A stretch of DNA of 64,000 nt, taken from positions 62,001 through 126,000 of the forward strand of contig NZ_JACLGO010000004.1 in the NCBI RefSeq assembly GCF_014219065.1, written 5' to 3'. Of this stretch, positions 1 to 10,182 are shown in pieces; the stretch's first letter is position 1, and every line of letters starts with the position of its first letter. Below the pieces are notes generated by a model. That model made no database searches and was not told where the DNA came from. It saw nothing but the letters and a program-made list of their open reading frames with translations. Made by a program: the position numbers and the translations under genes. This stretch comes from Halopseudomonas xiamenensis. GTDB lineage: Bacteria > Pseudomonadota > Gammaproteobacteria > Pseudomonadales > Pseudomonadaceae.

Positions 1-109
1 CCTCCGCGCGGATACCGTTGATCTGATGAATGCTCAGCAACGCCAGCAGCGACACTGTGACCAGCACCAGCAACATGCCACCATAGATGCGCAAGAAGAT
101 CGAGTTCAC
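1..109 (-). CDS. rstB: RstB-type sensor histidine kinase, N-terminus only
   Basis: Only the first 36 codons are in the window; the gene runs off the left edge. A GTG start overlaps the rstA stop codon (GTGA), so the two genes are translationally coupled. The visible residues begin MNSIFLRIYG and continue as one hydrophobic membrane segment, as in the N-terminus of an inner-membrane sensor kinase. No catalytic domain can be seen. The assignment rests on its place after an RstA-like regulator and on the N-terminal pattern, which resembles RstB. Confidence 0.7.
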   Translation of the reverse strand, partial: MNSIFLRIYGGMLLVLVTVSLLALLSIHQINGIRAE

Positions 110-822
110 GGGCTGTCCGGCTCCGGTGCTACGAACAGGTAACCCTTGCTGCGCACGGTCTTGATCAGCCGCGGCATGTCCGGATCATCACCGATCTTCG
201 GACGGATACGGGAGATGCGCACATCGATGGAGCGATCCTGACCATCGTATTCGATGCCGCGTAGCGCCACGAAGGTCTCTTCGCGACTGAGAATCCGGCC
301 GGCATTGCTGGCCAGCAACCACAGCAGGTCGAACTCGGCCCCGGTCAGGTCGATCAACTCACCTTCCAGCCAGGCCTCGCGCCGGGCATTGTCGATGACC
401 AGGGCACCGAACACCAGGCGCGAAGGTGGTTGCTCAGGCGCGTCGGCCTCGGTCCGGCGCAACAGGGCACGAATGCGCGCCAGCAGGACCTGCGGTCGCA
501 CCGGCTTGTTGACGAAGTCATCGGCACCGGTTTCCAGCCCCTGGATATGGTCCTGGTCGTCGCTGCGGGCGGTCAGCATCAGGATCGGGCGGGCGAACCC
601 CGCCTCGCGCAGGCGCCGGCATACCGACAGGCCATCTTCCCCCGGCAGCATGAGATCGAGCACCACCAGCGATGGCGGATGGACAAGAATATGCTCGACC
701 GCCCTGCTGCCATCCTCGATCAGATCGACCTGCAAACCCTGGGATTGCAGAAACTCGCCAACCAGGGCGGCAAGTTTCGCATCATCTTCAACAATGACGA
801 TTCGTTCTTTCTCTGCGTGCAT
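106..822 (-). CDS. rstA: RstA-family OmpR-type response regulator
   Basis: This is a 238-residue cytoplasmic transcription regulator. Residues 7-120 form a receiver domain with the acidic pair at E12-D13-D14, the phospho-acceptor Asp at about 56 (LDLMLPGEDG), a conserved Thr (MLTAR) and Lys (VNKPVRP). Residues 135-233 form a winged-helix OmpR-type DNA-binding domain (LTGAEFDLLWLL, then RSIDVRISRIR). It matches RstA in length and domain order. The partner kinase overlaps its stop codon. The family answers envelope or ionic stress, but its signal and targets in this organism cannot be read from the sequence. Confidence 0.88.
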   Translation of the reverse strand: MHAEKERIVIVEDDAKLAALVGEFLQSQGLQVDLIEDGSRAVEHILVHPPSLVVLDLMLPGEDGLSVCRRLREAGFARPILMLTARSDDQDHIQGLETGADDFVNKPVRPQVLLARIRALLRRTEADAPEQPPSRLVFGALVIDNARREAWLEGELIDLTGAEFDLLWLLASNAGRILSREETFVALRGIEYDGQDRSIDVRISRIRPKIGDDPDMPRLIKTVRSKGYLFVAPEPDSP

Positions 823-870
823 TCCGCTAACCTTGGGTTACTTTCGGAGATGGCCGCAGATTGTATCATC

Positions 871-1057
871 AGCCACAAAAAACGGCCGGGAGCCATTTTT
901 GACGCCACGCAGTGGCGGCCCGCAGGGTAGCCACCAGGGATGGCAGGCCACAAAAAAACGCCGGGAGCGTTTTTTGACGTCGCCCTGCGACGGCCCGCAG
1001 GGTGGCCGCCAGGGACGGCAGGCCACAAAAAAGGCCGGCTGGTTGCCGGCCTTTCGT
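871..1057. repeat. Tandem ~75-bp repeat with embedded terminator-like hairpins
   Basis: Two full units (871-944 and 945-1019) and a partial third (1020-1057) lie between rstA and csbD. Each starts with AGGCCACAAAAAA or a close variant. A GC hairpin follows whose flanks are A-rich on one side and T-rich on the other, and then a GCCCGCAGGGTGGC-like palindromic segment. The units differ by scattered substitutions, so they are not recent copies. The third unit carries the strong terminator that serves csbD. The same AGGCCACAAAAAA signature recurs beside the terminator after the tRNA-Pro gene. Confidence 0.75.
1026..1054 (-). terminator. Rho-independent terminator of csbD
   Basis: Read on the minus strand, the stem GGCCGGC / GCCGGCC with a short loop is followed by a T6 run. 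It begins about 25 bases past the csbD stop codon. Confidence 0.85.
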
Positions 1058-1077
1058 TGAAACGCTGCAAGGCAGGA

Positions 1078-1257
1078 TCAGGCCTTGTCGATCCGATCCT
1101 TCAGGTTTTCCTTGACCTTGCCCTTGACCTGCTGGGCTTCGCCCTTGCGTTCCTGCATGCGGCCTTCGGCACGGGTGCTCGGCTTGTCACTGGCTTGCTT
1201 GACCTTGCCGACCATTTCGTTGGCCTTGCCTTTCATCTTGTCTGTTGTACTGCCCAT
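1078..1257 (-). CDS. CsbD-family stress protein
   Basis: This is a 59-residue, highly charged, Cys-free cytoplasmic protein that starts MGSTTDKMKG. It has the alternating Lys/Gly/Glu helical pattern (KGKANEMVGKVKQ, then KGEAQQVKGKVKENL) of the CsbD-like family, which in other bacteria is induced by general stress. Its molecular function is unknown. I chose the internal ATG because a GAGGT ribosome site lies 7-8 bases upstream; an in-frame ATG 21 codons earlier would add a leader unlike the family. It lies downstream of uspA and may share its transcript. Confidence 0.85.
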   Translation of the reverse strand: MGSTTDKMKGKANEMVGKVKQASDKPSTRAEGRMQERKGEAQQVKGKVKENLKDRIDKA

Positions 1258-1320
1258 GATCTGTACCTCGTATTGTCCGCTACATCTGTTTGGACAAGAC
1301 GAAGCATCCAGACGTTGCAT

Positions 1321-1749
1321 TTATTTCACCAGCAATACCGGTACCGGCACATCGTGCACCACACGGGTGGCTACCGAACCCATCACCAGGTTGCCCAGGC
1401 TGCCCATGCCACGCGTACCCATCACCACGGTGGTGCAACCCAGCCGCTTGACCGCCGCGACCACTTCGGTGACCACATCGCCAACCACTTCGTGGGTCTG
1501 GTGGCTGATGGCTGCCGCCTGCAGCATCTGCGCCGCCTCGGCATTGACCTTCTGGGCATGGTTCATCGCACCCTTGCGCAGATCATCGAGCATGGCCGCC
1601 GGCACGTAGTTACCATACAGATTCGGCTCGCGCTGCACGTTCAGCAGGTGCACCTGGATATCCGGATAGGCCTTGGAGAATTCCACCAGGTACTGCACTG
1701 CCCGCTTGGCCGACTCCGAGCCGTCGAAAGGAACCAATACATTTTGCAT
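1321..1749 (-). CDS. Universal stress protein UspA family
   Basis: This 142-residue single-domain protein begins MQNVLVPFDGS. It has the ATP-binding signature G-X2-G-X9-G-S (GTRGMGSLGNLVMGS) and a C-terminal VPVLLVK strand, the usual form of ATP-binding Usp proteins that dimerise in the cytoplasm. A good AGGAG site precedes the ATG. A perfect Anr box with a matching -10 lies just upstream, so expression should rise when oxygen falls. In pseudomonads, Anr-controlled Usp proteins support anaerobic survival; that role is inferred here. Confidence 0.9.
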   Translation of the reverse strand: MQNVLVPFDGSESAKRAVQYLVEFSKAYPDIQVHLLNVQREPNLYGNYVPAAMLDDLRKGAMNHAQKVNAEAAQMLQAAAISHQTHEVVGDVVTEVVAAVKRLGCTTVVMGTRGMGSLGNLVMGSVATRVVHDVPVPVLLVK

Positions 1750-1812
1750 AGCTACTCCTGTTGTCCCGTTTGTTCTGACTCAGAGCATAGCCGTTAATGC
1801 ACCATTGCGCAT

Positions 1813-1826
1813 TTGATCTGCATCAA
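1813..1826. promoter_or_regulatory. Anr/FNR box of uspA
   Basis: TTGAT-CTGC-ATCAA is a perfect FNR/Anr palindrome. It is centred about 70 bases before the uspA ATG. A TATGCT -10 hexamer sits at 1784-1789 on the minus strand, which puts the box close to -41.5, the class II activator position. Confidence 0.85.
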
Positions 1827-1863
1827 CACAGTACCGGAAAGCCGGACTGTGACCACCTGGACA

Positions 1864-2430
1864 TCAGGCGCGCGGCAGGGTGACGCCACGCTGACCCTGG
1901 TATTTGCCGCCACGGTCCTTGTAGGACACCTCGCACGCCTCGTCGGACTCGAAGAACAGCATCTGCGCCACGCCTTCGTTGGCGTAGATTTTTGCCGGCA
2001 GTGTGGTGGTGTTGGAGAACTCCAGGGTCACGTGGCCTTCCCATTCCGGCTCCAGCGGAGTGACGTTGACGATGATACCGCAGCGGGCATAGGTGCTCTT
2101 GCCCAGGCAGATGGTCAGCACGTTGCGCGGAATATGGAAATATTCAACAGTACGCGCCAGCGCGAAGGAGTTCGGCGGGATGATGCACACATCGCTTTTC
2201 ACATCGACGAAGCTCTTCTCATCGAAGTGCTTGGGGTCCACCGTGGCCGAGTGGATATTGGTGAACACCTTGAATTCGTCGGCACAGCGTACGTCGTAGC
2301 CATAACTGGAGACACCGTAGGAAATCACCCGCTCGCCTTCTCCGCCACGCACCTGGCGCTCGACAAAGGGTTCGATCATGCCGCATTCCTGTGACATGCG
2401 ACGTATCCAGCGATCCGATTTGATAGTCAT
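1864..2430 (-). CDS. dcd: dCTP deaminase
   Basis: This 188-residue cytosolic enzyme deaminates dCTP to dUTP, the first step of the dUMP route for dTTP synthesis. The family motifs are present in order: the N-terminal [12 protein letters not shown] segment, the nucleotide-binding [10 protein letters not shown] loop, the catalytic-region [15 protein letters not shown], and the C-terminal GKYQGQRG tail. Length equals the usual 188 residues. It lies downstream of apbC on the same strand, as in many pseudomonads, with a terminator between them. Confidence 0.96.
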   Translation of the reverse strand: MTIKSDRWIRRMSQECGMIEPFVERQVRGGEGERVISYGVSSYGYDVRCADEFKVFTNIHSATVDPKHFDEKSFVDVKSDVCIIPPNSFALARTVEYFHIPRNVLTICLGKSTYARCGIIVNVTPLEPEWEGHVTLEFSNTTTLPAKIYANEGVAQMLFFESDEACEVSYKDRGGKYQGQRGVTLPRA

Positions 2431-2490
2431 GGTGTGTCCTGGTCCAAGCGTTGAAAAGACGCTGCATATTACCGGGAATCAAGCGGACAC

Positions 2491-2524
2491 TAAAGCCCAC
2501 TGCCGCTGCATGCCGGCAGTGGGC
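2491..2524 (-). terminator. Terminator between apbC and dcd
   Basis: An 11-bp perfect stem (GCCCACTGCCG / CGGCAGTGGGC) with an 8-base loop, read on the minus strand, is followed by TTTA. It lies 9 bases past the apbC stop. The T-tract is short, so termination may be partial. Confidence 0.65.
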
Positions 2525-2533
2525 ACAGACGCT

Positions 2534-3625
2534 TCAGTCGTCGCTGATGCTGATTTCCGGCATCGCGCCCTGGGCGGCCCGGGCGGCGATCCGCGCACCG
2601 ACATGCCGCGCCATATCCTGGTAGAGCATGCTGATCTGGCACTCCGGCTCGGCGATCACCGTCGGCTTGCCGCTGTCGGCCTGCTCGCGAATCATCAACG
2701 ACAGCGGCATGGAGGCCAGCAGATCGACACCGTATTCGTCCGACAGTCGGGTACCGCCGCCTTCACCGAACAGGTGCTCGGCATGGCCGCAATTGGAACA
2801 GATGTGCACCGCCATGTTCTCCACCACACCCAGCACCGGAATATTCACCTTGCCGAACATTTCGATACCCTTGCGTGCATCCAGCAGGGCGATGTCCTGC
2901 GGCGTGGTGACGATCACCGAGCCGGTCACCGGCACCTTCTGCGCCAGTGTCAGCTGGATATCACCGGTCCCCGGCGGCATGTCGATCACCAGGTAGTCCA
3001 GATCCTCCCAAGCGGTCTGCGTCAGCAGTTGCATCAGCGCGCCGGAAACCATGGGGCCGCGCCAGGCCACGGGCGTGTTGTCATCGGCCAGGAAGGCCAT
3101 GGACATCACCTGCACGCCATGCGCGCGCGGGGCGACGAACCACTTCTGCTCGCGCACCTGCGGCCGGGTGCCCGATGGCAGGCCAAGCATCAGACCCATG
3201 CTCGGGCCGTAGATATCCGCATCCAGCACGCCGACCCGCGCCCCTTCGCGGGACAGGGCCAGCGCCAGGTTGACGGCGGTGGTGGACTTGCCCACACCGC
3301 CCTTGCCGGATGCCACGGCAATGATGTTCTTCACGTTGGCCAGCGCTTCGATGCTGCCCTGGGTCGGCGCCGACTGGACCTCCCAGCCCACATTCACCGC
3401 CGCGGCCTCGACGCCCGGCAGGTTTTCCACCGCCACGCTCAACATCTGGGCGATACCGCTGACGATATTGCCCGCCGCATAGCCCAGCACGATATCGGCG
3501 CTGACCCGCCCGTTGTCGATCTGCAACGAGCGCAGGCAACCGGCGCTGAGCAGATCGGTCTTGAGATAGGGGTCCTGGTAACTGGCCAGGGCCTGTTCTA
3601 CGGCAGAGCGGTCAATCTGGGTCAT
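2534..3625 (-). CDS. apbC: Iron-sulfur cluster carrier protein ApbC/Mrp
   Basis: This 363-residue cytoplasmic P-loop ATPase of the Mrp/NBP35 type binds an Fe-S cluster and transfers it to apo-proteins. Residues 1-95 form the MIP18/DUF59-like domain. The deviant Walker A motif GKGGVGKST lies near residues 105-114, with DADIYGPS and the DMPPGTGD motif after it. The cluster-binding CSNC pair is near residue 277 and is followed by GEGGG. Length and order are standard. Its TRAP-transporter neighbours look unrelated in function. Confidence 0.95.
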   Translation of the reverse strand: MTQIDRSAVEQALASYQDPYLKTDLLSAGCLRSLQIDNGRVSADIVLGYAAGNIVSGIAQMLSVAVENLPGVEAAAVNVGWEVQSAPTQGSIEALANVKNIIAVASGKGGVGKSTTAVNLALALSREGARVGVLDADIYGPSMGLMLGLPSGTRPQVREQKWFVAPRAHGVQVMSMAFLADDNTPVAWRGPMVSGALMQLLTQTAWEDLDYLVIDMPPGTGDIQLTLAQKVPVTGSVIVTTPQDIALLDARKGIEMFGKVNIPVLGVVENMAVHICSNCGHAEHLFGEGGGTRLSDEYGVDLLASMPLSLMIREQADSGKPTVIAEPECQISMLYQDMARHVGARIAARAAQGAMPEISISDD

Positions 3626-3703
3626 GAGTATGCATCCAATGGAAACGAAAACCCCGTCATGCTACTGCCTGCACCGCCGATTGGCCACGTCGAATGCCGT
3701 CAT

Positions 3704-4894
3704 TCAGCGGGTTACCGACTCCGCCGTGTTGTCGTTGGTATTGTCCGCATGATCCAGGTCCGTTTGCGCAGGCGATTCACCAGAGTCGATGCTGTCATTG
3801 GTCTCCGTGACCATTACCGGCTCGCTCGCTGCCACAGACACCCCCTCACCCACCTGCTCAAGCAATACATCAAGCAGCTTCTCACCCCGGGTACCAACTA
3901 TATCTACAAACACATCACGCACCGGCAGGCTGCGTTCGCGGAAGACTGCACGCTCTTCGGGCGTGAGATAGATGATCTCGATATCACTGTTTTCAGTGAT
4001 GATATCCAGTCGCTCGGAGTTCAACCGGGTCTGTACTTCATGGATATGAGGCACCATTTCGACGACGGCATCCTCGATAATCTGCTCATGCTCGTCAGAC
4101 AGGTTGTCATACCAATCGGCGTTGGCCATGACGGTGGCGATGAATTGGGCCTGGTTCGCGAAAATCATGTAGTCCTGTACCTGGTAGAAGTCCATCTCCT
4201 GATGGGCGAATACCGGCTGGATGTTAGCGTCCAGCTGCCCCAACTGCAGGCCACTGTATAGTTCACCGTATTCCATGGTGGTGGGATTGGCACCATAGGC
4301 ACTGTAAGTATCTCTTAGCAGGCGGTTATCCATGACTCGGATAGATAGCCCGGCAAAGTCCTCGGGCGCACGCACCGGTTTGTTGGCGGTCCAGACCTGC
4401 CAGCCTTCAGGCACAATGGCCAACGGATGCAGGCTGCGCTCGCGGAAGGCGTCAATCAAGTCTTCGTTCTTGCGGAAATCTTCCCCATTTAGGATCTGGG
4501 TATTACGCAATTCATCGTCGGTCAGGATGAAGTTGAGGCTGAACAGCTGTGATTCCGGCACGGTACCGCCGAGAAAGCCTGAGCCGAATGCCAACTGTAC
4601 CGCACCAGCCTGTACCTGATCATAGATATCGGTAAGTCCGCCAAGCTGGCCATAGGGAAACAGTCGAACCTCCACCTGACCATCGGTCTTTTCACTGATG
4701 ATCTCAGCAAAACGGTTGGCATATTCGTATTGAACGCTTCCCTCGATCTCCTCCAGACCAAAACGCCAGATCTCAACCTGTCCGGTTGCCGGCTGCTCGT
4801 CCCGTAGCGACTGTGCTGCCTGCTGTTCAGCATCATCACCGCAAGCCGCCAACGCCAATGCCACAGCACCTACCCACGCATTTCGCCATTTCAT
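3704..4894 (-). CDS. dctP: TRAP transporter solute-binding lipoprotein, DctP family
   Basis: This 396-residue exported protein has a lipoprotein signal peptide (MKWRNAWVGAVALALAACG), so the mature protein should be anchored by Cys18. The DctP fold follows, with YANRFAEIISEKTDGQVEVRLFP near residue 60 and the VMDNRLLRDTYSAYGANPTTMEYGELY region that carries the substrate-binding Arg. The last 45 or so residues are a low-complexity acidic, Asn/Ser/Thr-rich tail beyond the normal domain end. The gene is transcribed away from the dctQ-dctM pair, which is unusual. The substrate is unknown; C4-dicarboxylate-like acids are typical. Confidence 0.88.
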   Translation of the reverse strand: MKWRNAWVGAVALALAACGDDAEQQAAQSLRDEQPATGQVEIWRFGLEEIEGSVQYEYANRFAEIISEKTDGQVEVRLFPYGQLGGLTDIYDQVQAGAVQLAFGSGFLGGTVPESQLFSLNFILTDDELRNTQILNGEDFRKNEDLIDAFRERSLHPLAIVPEGWQVWTANKPVRAPEDFAGLSIRVMDNRLLRDTYSAYGANPTTMEYGELYSGLQLGQLDANIQPVFAHQEMDFYQVQDYMIFANQAQFIATVMANADWYDNLSDEHEQIIEDAVVEMVPHIHEVQTRLNSERLDIITENSDIEIIYLTPEERAVFRERSLPVRDVFVDIVGTRGEKLLDVLLEQVGEGVSVAASEPVMVTETNDSIDSGESPAQTDLDHADNTNDNTAESVTR

Positions 4895-5090
4895 GGAACA
4901 TTCCTCATGTATTGTTCTCTTTCACATTGAAAACACTAACACAGGCTCCTCATATGTCCATATTCTGGCCGTGCATTTAAAAAAAAGATGCTGTATTTTC
5001 TAGGAAAAACGCAGCGGCGCCACTTAATTATTCGTACAGTAACTATTAACGTCCCCAAAAGCCGGAAAGGAACAGGACCTGAAGGAACCC

Positions 5091-5687
5091 ATGCCCACGC
5101 CTACAGACTCGCCGACGCCAGTCGCTCTTGCACTGACCGCCATTGACCGCCTCATCGAACATGTGGAAAAACTGGTTCTCGGCGCCAGCGTCCTGTTTCT
5201 CGCCAGCCTGCTGGTGCTTCACGTAGTGGCCCGACAATTGTTCAACAGCGGCATACCAGGTCAGGTGGAATTGACACAATTCAGCCTGATCATCATGACC
5301 TTTGCTGGCCTGGGCTACGCCGTGCGCCGTGCTCGTCATATAGCCATGTCCGCCTTCTACGATCAATTGAGCGGCCGTGCACGCAAGGGGTTGCTGGTAT
5401 TCATCTGCCTGGTATCGGGAGCAGTGATGCTGTTTCTATCCTGGCATGCCTGGAACTATGTCAGCAGCATTCGCGCGGTGGGCCGCACCTCAGCAGCATT
5501 GGGCATCGCCTTGTGGATTCCCTACCTGATCGCACCAATCGGCTTTGCCTTGGCCGGCATTCAGTACTGGCTGACTGCAGGCCGCAACCTCACCTCAAGC
5601 CAGCTATACCGCTCCTTCACAGAGTTGGAAAGCTACAACGACGTACCTGGCGATAAGGCAACCGAGACAGGGACGAATCAATGCTGA
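5091..5687 (+). CDS. dctQ: TRAP transporter small membrane subunit, DctQ family
   Basis: This 198-residue inner-membrane protein has four predicted membrane helices and the DctQ signature around VARQLFNSGIPGQVELTQFSLI and GYAVRRARHIAM. It pairs with DctM to form the translocation unit driven by a sodium gradient. An AAGGAA ribosome site lies before the ATG. The reading frame overlaps dctM by 7 bases, so the two are coupled. Its binding protein is encoded just upstream on the other strand. Confidence 0.9.
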   Translation: MPTPTDSPTPVALALTAIDRLIEHVEKLVLGASVLFLASLLVLHVVARQLFNSGIPGQVELTQFSLIIMTFAGLGYAVRRARHIAMSAFYDQLSGRARKGLLVFICLVSGAVMLFLSWHAWNYVSSIRAVGRTSAALGIALWIPYLIAPIGFALAGIQYWLTAGRNLTSSQLYRSFTELESYNDVPGDKATETGTNQC

Positions 5688-6961
5688 CGTTCACCCTGAT
5701 CATAACTGCAGCCCTGTTACTGTTGGGCTTCCCAATGATGTTGCCATTACTGGTCGCCAGCCTGATGCTGCTGTTTTTCGTGCTGCAAATGGACAATGTC
5801 GGACTACTGATAGGCCAGATGGTCAGCGGCGTACAGACCTGGGCACTGGCTGCTGTACCGCTATTCATTTTCGCCGCCGATATAATGACCCGTGGTCACA
5901 CCGCCAATCGCCTGCTTGATCTGGTACAGAGCTTCGTCGCTCACCTACGTGGCGGCCTGCCGATCACTACTGCCGTCAGCTGTACGCTGTTTGGCGCCGT
6001 TTCTGGCTCTACCCAGGCAACGGTGGTAGCCATGGGCGGGCCGATGCGCCCGAAGTTGCTGGAGAAGGGGTATTCGGACAAGTTCAGCCTGGCGCTCATC
6101 ATCAATGCCAGCGATATCGCACTACTGATCCCGCCGAGCATTGGGCTGATCATCTACGGGGTAATATCAGGCGCCTCGATCGGTGATCTGTTCATCGCCG
6201 GCATTCTGCCCGGCCTGCTCCTTCTGCTAATGTTCTCTGTATACTGCTGGATAGCGTCCATTCGCATGGGCATAGAGCCAGAGCCCAGAAGCACTTGGCT
6301 GCACCGCTGGCGGGCATTGAAAAAGGCAGCGCTGCCGCTAGGCTTTCCATGCGTGGTGGTCGGCGGCATCTATGGCGGCATTTTCAGCCCGACCGAAGCC
6401 GCCGCCATCGCGGTACTCTATGCGGTCGTTCTGGAAGTATTTATCCTGCGCTCGGTCAGGATTGCCGAGCTATGGGATGCGGCCCTCTCGACCGGCCTGA
6501 TCAGCGCCGTGGTATTCATTCTGGTGGCCGCCGGCAACGCCTTTACCTACACCATTTCCTTTGCCGGAATTCCCCAGGCGATCCTCAACCCGATCATCGC
6601 CGACATAGGCCACAGTCAGGTCCTGGTATTGTCACTGATCGCCGTATCCTTCTTCATCGGCTGCATGTTCGTCGACCCGATCGTGGTCATCCTCATCCTC
6701 ACGCCACTATTCAAGCCGGCCGTCGCCGCCGCCGGACTGGACCCGGTGCATGTCGGTATCATTGTTACACTGCAGGCTGCCATCGGTTCGGCCACGCCCC
6801 CATTCGGCTGCGATATATTCACTGCCATGGCGGTCTTCCGCCGCCCATACCTCGATGTAATTCGAGGCACGCCGCCCTTTATCGCGCTGCTGATCCTGGC
6901 GACCATCATTCTCATCCTGTTCCCCTCGATTTCGCTATGGTTACCCTCCCTGGCACGCTGA
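5681..6961 (+). CDS. dctM: TRAP transporter large permease, DctM family
   Basis: This 426-residue inner-membrane transport subunit is hydrophobic throughout, with about 11-12 membrane helices. DctM motifs are visible: SGSTQATVVAMGG, the repeated NASDIALLIPPSIGLIIYG segment and the later QAAIGSATPPFGCDIFTA segment. These are the two inverted halves that bind sodium. Length is standard for stand-alone DctM. With DctQ and the divergent DctP it would make one complete high-affinity uptake system. Confidence 0.93.
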   Translation: MLTFTLIITAALLLLGFPMMLPLLVASLMLLFFVLQMDNVGLLIGQMVSGVQTWALAAVPLFIFAADIMTRGHTANRLLDLVQSFVAHLRGGLPITTAVSCTLFGAVSGSTQATVVAMGGPMRPKLLEKGYSDKFSLALIINASDIALLIPPSIGLIIYGVISGASIGDLFIAGILPGLLLLLMFSVYCWIASIRMGIEPEPRSTWLHRWRALKKAALPLGFPCVVVGGIYGGIFSPTEAAAIAVLYAVVLEVFILRSVRIAELWDAALSTGLISAVVFILVAAGNAFTYTISFAGIPQAILNPIIADIGHSQVLVLSLIAVSFFIGCMFVDPIVVILILTPLFKPAVAAAGLDPVHVGIIVTLQAAIGSATPPFGCDIFTAMAVFRRPYLDVIRGTPPFIALLILATIILILFPSISLWLPSLAR

Positions 6962-6976
6962 CCAGAGTACTCCGGC

Positions 6977-7609
6977 TCACCCAGGGAGCTGAGCGCAACC
7001 TCGCAGAAACTCATGCGTATGCCGGGCAGCCTGCTCGATCAGCTGTTGCTGATCCAGGCCGCTGCTCTTCAATGGCTTGAAATCATGGTCACCGGACTCC
7101 AGCCAGCTCAGCTGGATCTGCCCGGACAACTCGTAACCCGCTACTTCCTCGGGCTTGCCGAACGGGTCGCGGGTCCCCTGCAGTATCAGCGTCGGGGTGC
7201 GCAGCTGCGCCAGATGCGCGGTACGTGGCCTGTCCGGTTTGCCCGGCGGATAGAAGGGGTAGCCGAAACAGACCAGGCCGGCGGCGCCCAGCTCGTCAGC
7301 CAACAGGCTGGCGACCCGCCCACCCATCGACTTGCCACCGATGAACACGGGGCCGGGCAAGGCCTGATAATGTGCCCGGAAGCTATCCTGCAGCACCGGC
7401 ATGGGGTTTGGCGGTCGTTTACCGCCCAACGCGCGCCGGGTAACCATATAGGGGAATTCGAAACGCAGCACCCTCACACCCTGTGCCGCCAGCGCCTCGG
7501 CCAGCAGCTCGAGGTAATCGCTGTCCATCGGCGCTCCGGCACCGTGGGCCAGCAACAGGGTCACCCTGGCCGCTGCAACAGGGGCCGTTTCAAGAAAGGA
7601 TGGGGTCAT
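6977..7609 (-). CDS. Alpha/beta hydrolase of the KANL3/Tex30 type
   Basis: This 210-residue protein, probably cytosolic, has a complete hydrolase triad: nucleophile Ser94 in GGKSMGG, Asp148 in QGTRDPFG and His175 in SGDHDFKP. The oxyanion-loop AHGAGAPMDS is near residue 21. These are hallmarks of the Tex30/KANL3-like branch, whose bacterial substrates are not known. It converges on dctM, with only 15 bases between the stops. It is unlikely to share function with the TRAP genes. Confidence 0.85.
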   Translation of the reverse strand: MTPSFLETAPVAAARVTLLLAHGAGAPMDSDYLELLAEALAAQGVRVLRFEFPYMVTRRALGGKRPPNPMPVLQDSFRAHYQALPGPVFIGGKSMGGRVASLLADELGAAGLVCFGYPFYPPGKPDRPRTAHLAQLRTPTLILQGTRDPFGKPEEVAGYELSGQIQLSWLESGDHDFKPLKSSGLDQQQLIEQAARHTHEFLRGCAQLPG

Positions 7610-7844
7610 GCGCTACACTCCTGATGGCAGTACCGCTGGTCAGTTCGGATCGTTTCTGGCGGACCAGCTTTTTTGGCCCAGCGCCTTGATTTCGGGCATG
7701 TGCGACATCATGCCACAGCATGCTGCCGGAACCATCCCTTCACAGCTCCAACCCCGGGGCTTATCCTTTGCCCCTCGGTAATCCGGCCTGTGGTGGATAG
7801 CCGCGGAAATCCTTCGCCGACCCTCCCGGCCACTGGCCATTACG

Positions 7845-7886
7845 TTGACATGTGTCATTGCAAACAATACGGGCATTCCTCATACT
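7845..7886 (+). promoter_or_regulatory. Anr box and -10 element of the ccoNOQP promoter
   Basis: TTGAC-ATGT-GTCAT at 7845-7858 differs from TTGAY-N4-RTCAA only in its last base. CATACT at 7881-7886 sits where a -10 element should be if the box is at -41.5, giving a start near 7893 and a leader of about 43 bases before ccoN. The rest of the 326-base gap from 7610 shows no convincing gene or repeat. Confidence 0.75.
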
Positions 7887-7935
7887 GCCGCCGCTTTGAC
7901 CCCCTTTAACCTTTGCTATCCGTGGAATCTCTCGC

Positions 7936-9363
<1,428 letters not shown>

Positions 9364-9374
9364 GGATTTGATTG

Positions 9375-9986
9375 ATGAGACAACATGAGATTGTTGAGAA
9401 GAACATAGGCCTGATGATCGTGCTGATCGTGATCGCGATCAGCTTCGGTGGCCTGACCCAGATCGTCCCGCTGTTCTTCCAGGACGAAACCACCCAGCCG
9501 GTGGAGGGCCTGCGCCCTTACACCGCGGTGGAACTGGAAGGCCGTGACATCTACATCCGCGAAGGCTGCGTCAGCTGCCACTCGCAGATGATTCGTCCGT
9601 TCCGCTCGGAAACCGAGCGCTACGGTCATTACTCCGTCGCCGGCGAAAGCGTCTGGGAGCACCCCTTCCTGTGGGGCTCCAAGCGTACCGGTCCGGACCT
9701 GGCCCGTGTCGGCGAGCGTTACTCCGACGACTGGCACCGCGCTCACCTGATCAACCCGCGTGACGTGGTTCCCGAGTCGAAAATGCCGTCCTACCCCTGG
9801 CTGCAGGAAAACGTCCTGACTGGTAAGCACACCGCCCGGAAAATGGAAGTCATGCGCAAGCTGGGCGTCCCATACACCGATGAAGACATTGCCGGCGCCA
9901 CCGAGGCCGTCAAGGGCGTAGCCGAAATCGACGCTCTGATCGCCTACCTGCAGCACCTGGGCACTGTCATCTCCGACCGCCGGTAA
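9375..9986 (+). CDS. ccoO: Cytochrome cbb3 oxidase subunit II
   Basis: This 203-residue membrane-anchored mono-haem cytochrome c passes electrons to CcoN. There is one N-terminal membrane helix (residues 11-34) and then a periplasmic domain with the haem motif CVSCH at residues 65-69. A probable axial Met lies in [11 protein letters not shown] chose the ATG at 9375 over the in-frame TTG one codon before it, because GAGGA lies at a good distance. It starts 11 bases after ccoN ends. Confidence 0.96.
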   Translation: MRQHEIVEKNIGLMIVLIVIAISFGGLTQIVPLFFQDETTQPVEGLRPYTAVELEGRDIYIREGCVSCHSQMIRPFRSETERYGHYSVAGESVWEHPFLWGSKRTGPDLARVGERYSDDWHRAHLINPRDVVPESKMPSYPWLQENVLTGKHTARKMEVMRKLGVPYTDEDIAGATEAVKGVAEIDALIAYLQHLGTVISDRR

Positions 9987-9993
9987 CCAACCA

Positions 9994-10182
9994 ATGGATA
10001 TCAACACTCTCCGCGGCATTGCCACCATCTTTGCGATGGTGGCCTTTATCGGCGTCGTGATATGGGCCTACAGCTCATACAAGAAGAAGGATTTTGATGA
10101 AGCAGCCCAACTGCCCTTCGCCGACGATGATGAAGACCAGAAAACGCGTGAGCAGCAAGACACCAGGAGTAATGAAAAATGA
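9994..10182 (+). CDS. ccoQ: Cytochrome cbb3 oxidase small subunit CcoQ
   Basis: This 62-residue protein has one membrane helix (residues 8-26), a Lys-rich turn (SSYKKKDF) and an acidic cytoplasmic tail. That is the usual form of CcoQ/FixQ, which stabilises the oxidase complex. It starts 7 bases after ccoO, and its stop overlaps the ccoP start by 4 bases (ATGA). Confidence 0.93.
   Translation: MDINTLRGIATIFAMVAFIGVVIWAYSSYKKKDFDEAAQLPFADDDEDQKTREQQDTRSNEK

Noticed and set aside
2378-4261. A long plus-strand open frame opposite dcd, apbC and dctP
   Set aside because: It crosses three real genes, has no domain signs and is rich in His, Gln and Arg as an antisense shadow.
7640-7935. Short open frames in the gap before ccoN
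   Set aside because: No ribosome site or family likeness; the segment holds the ccoN promoter elements.
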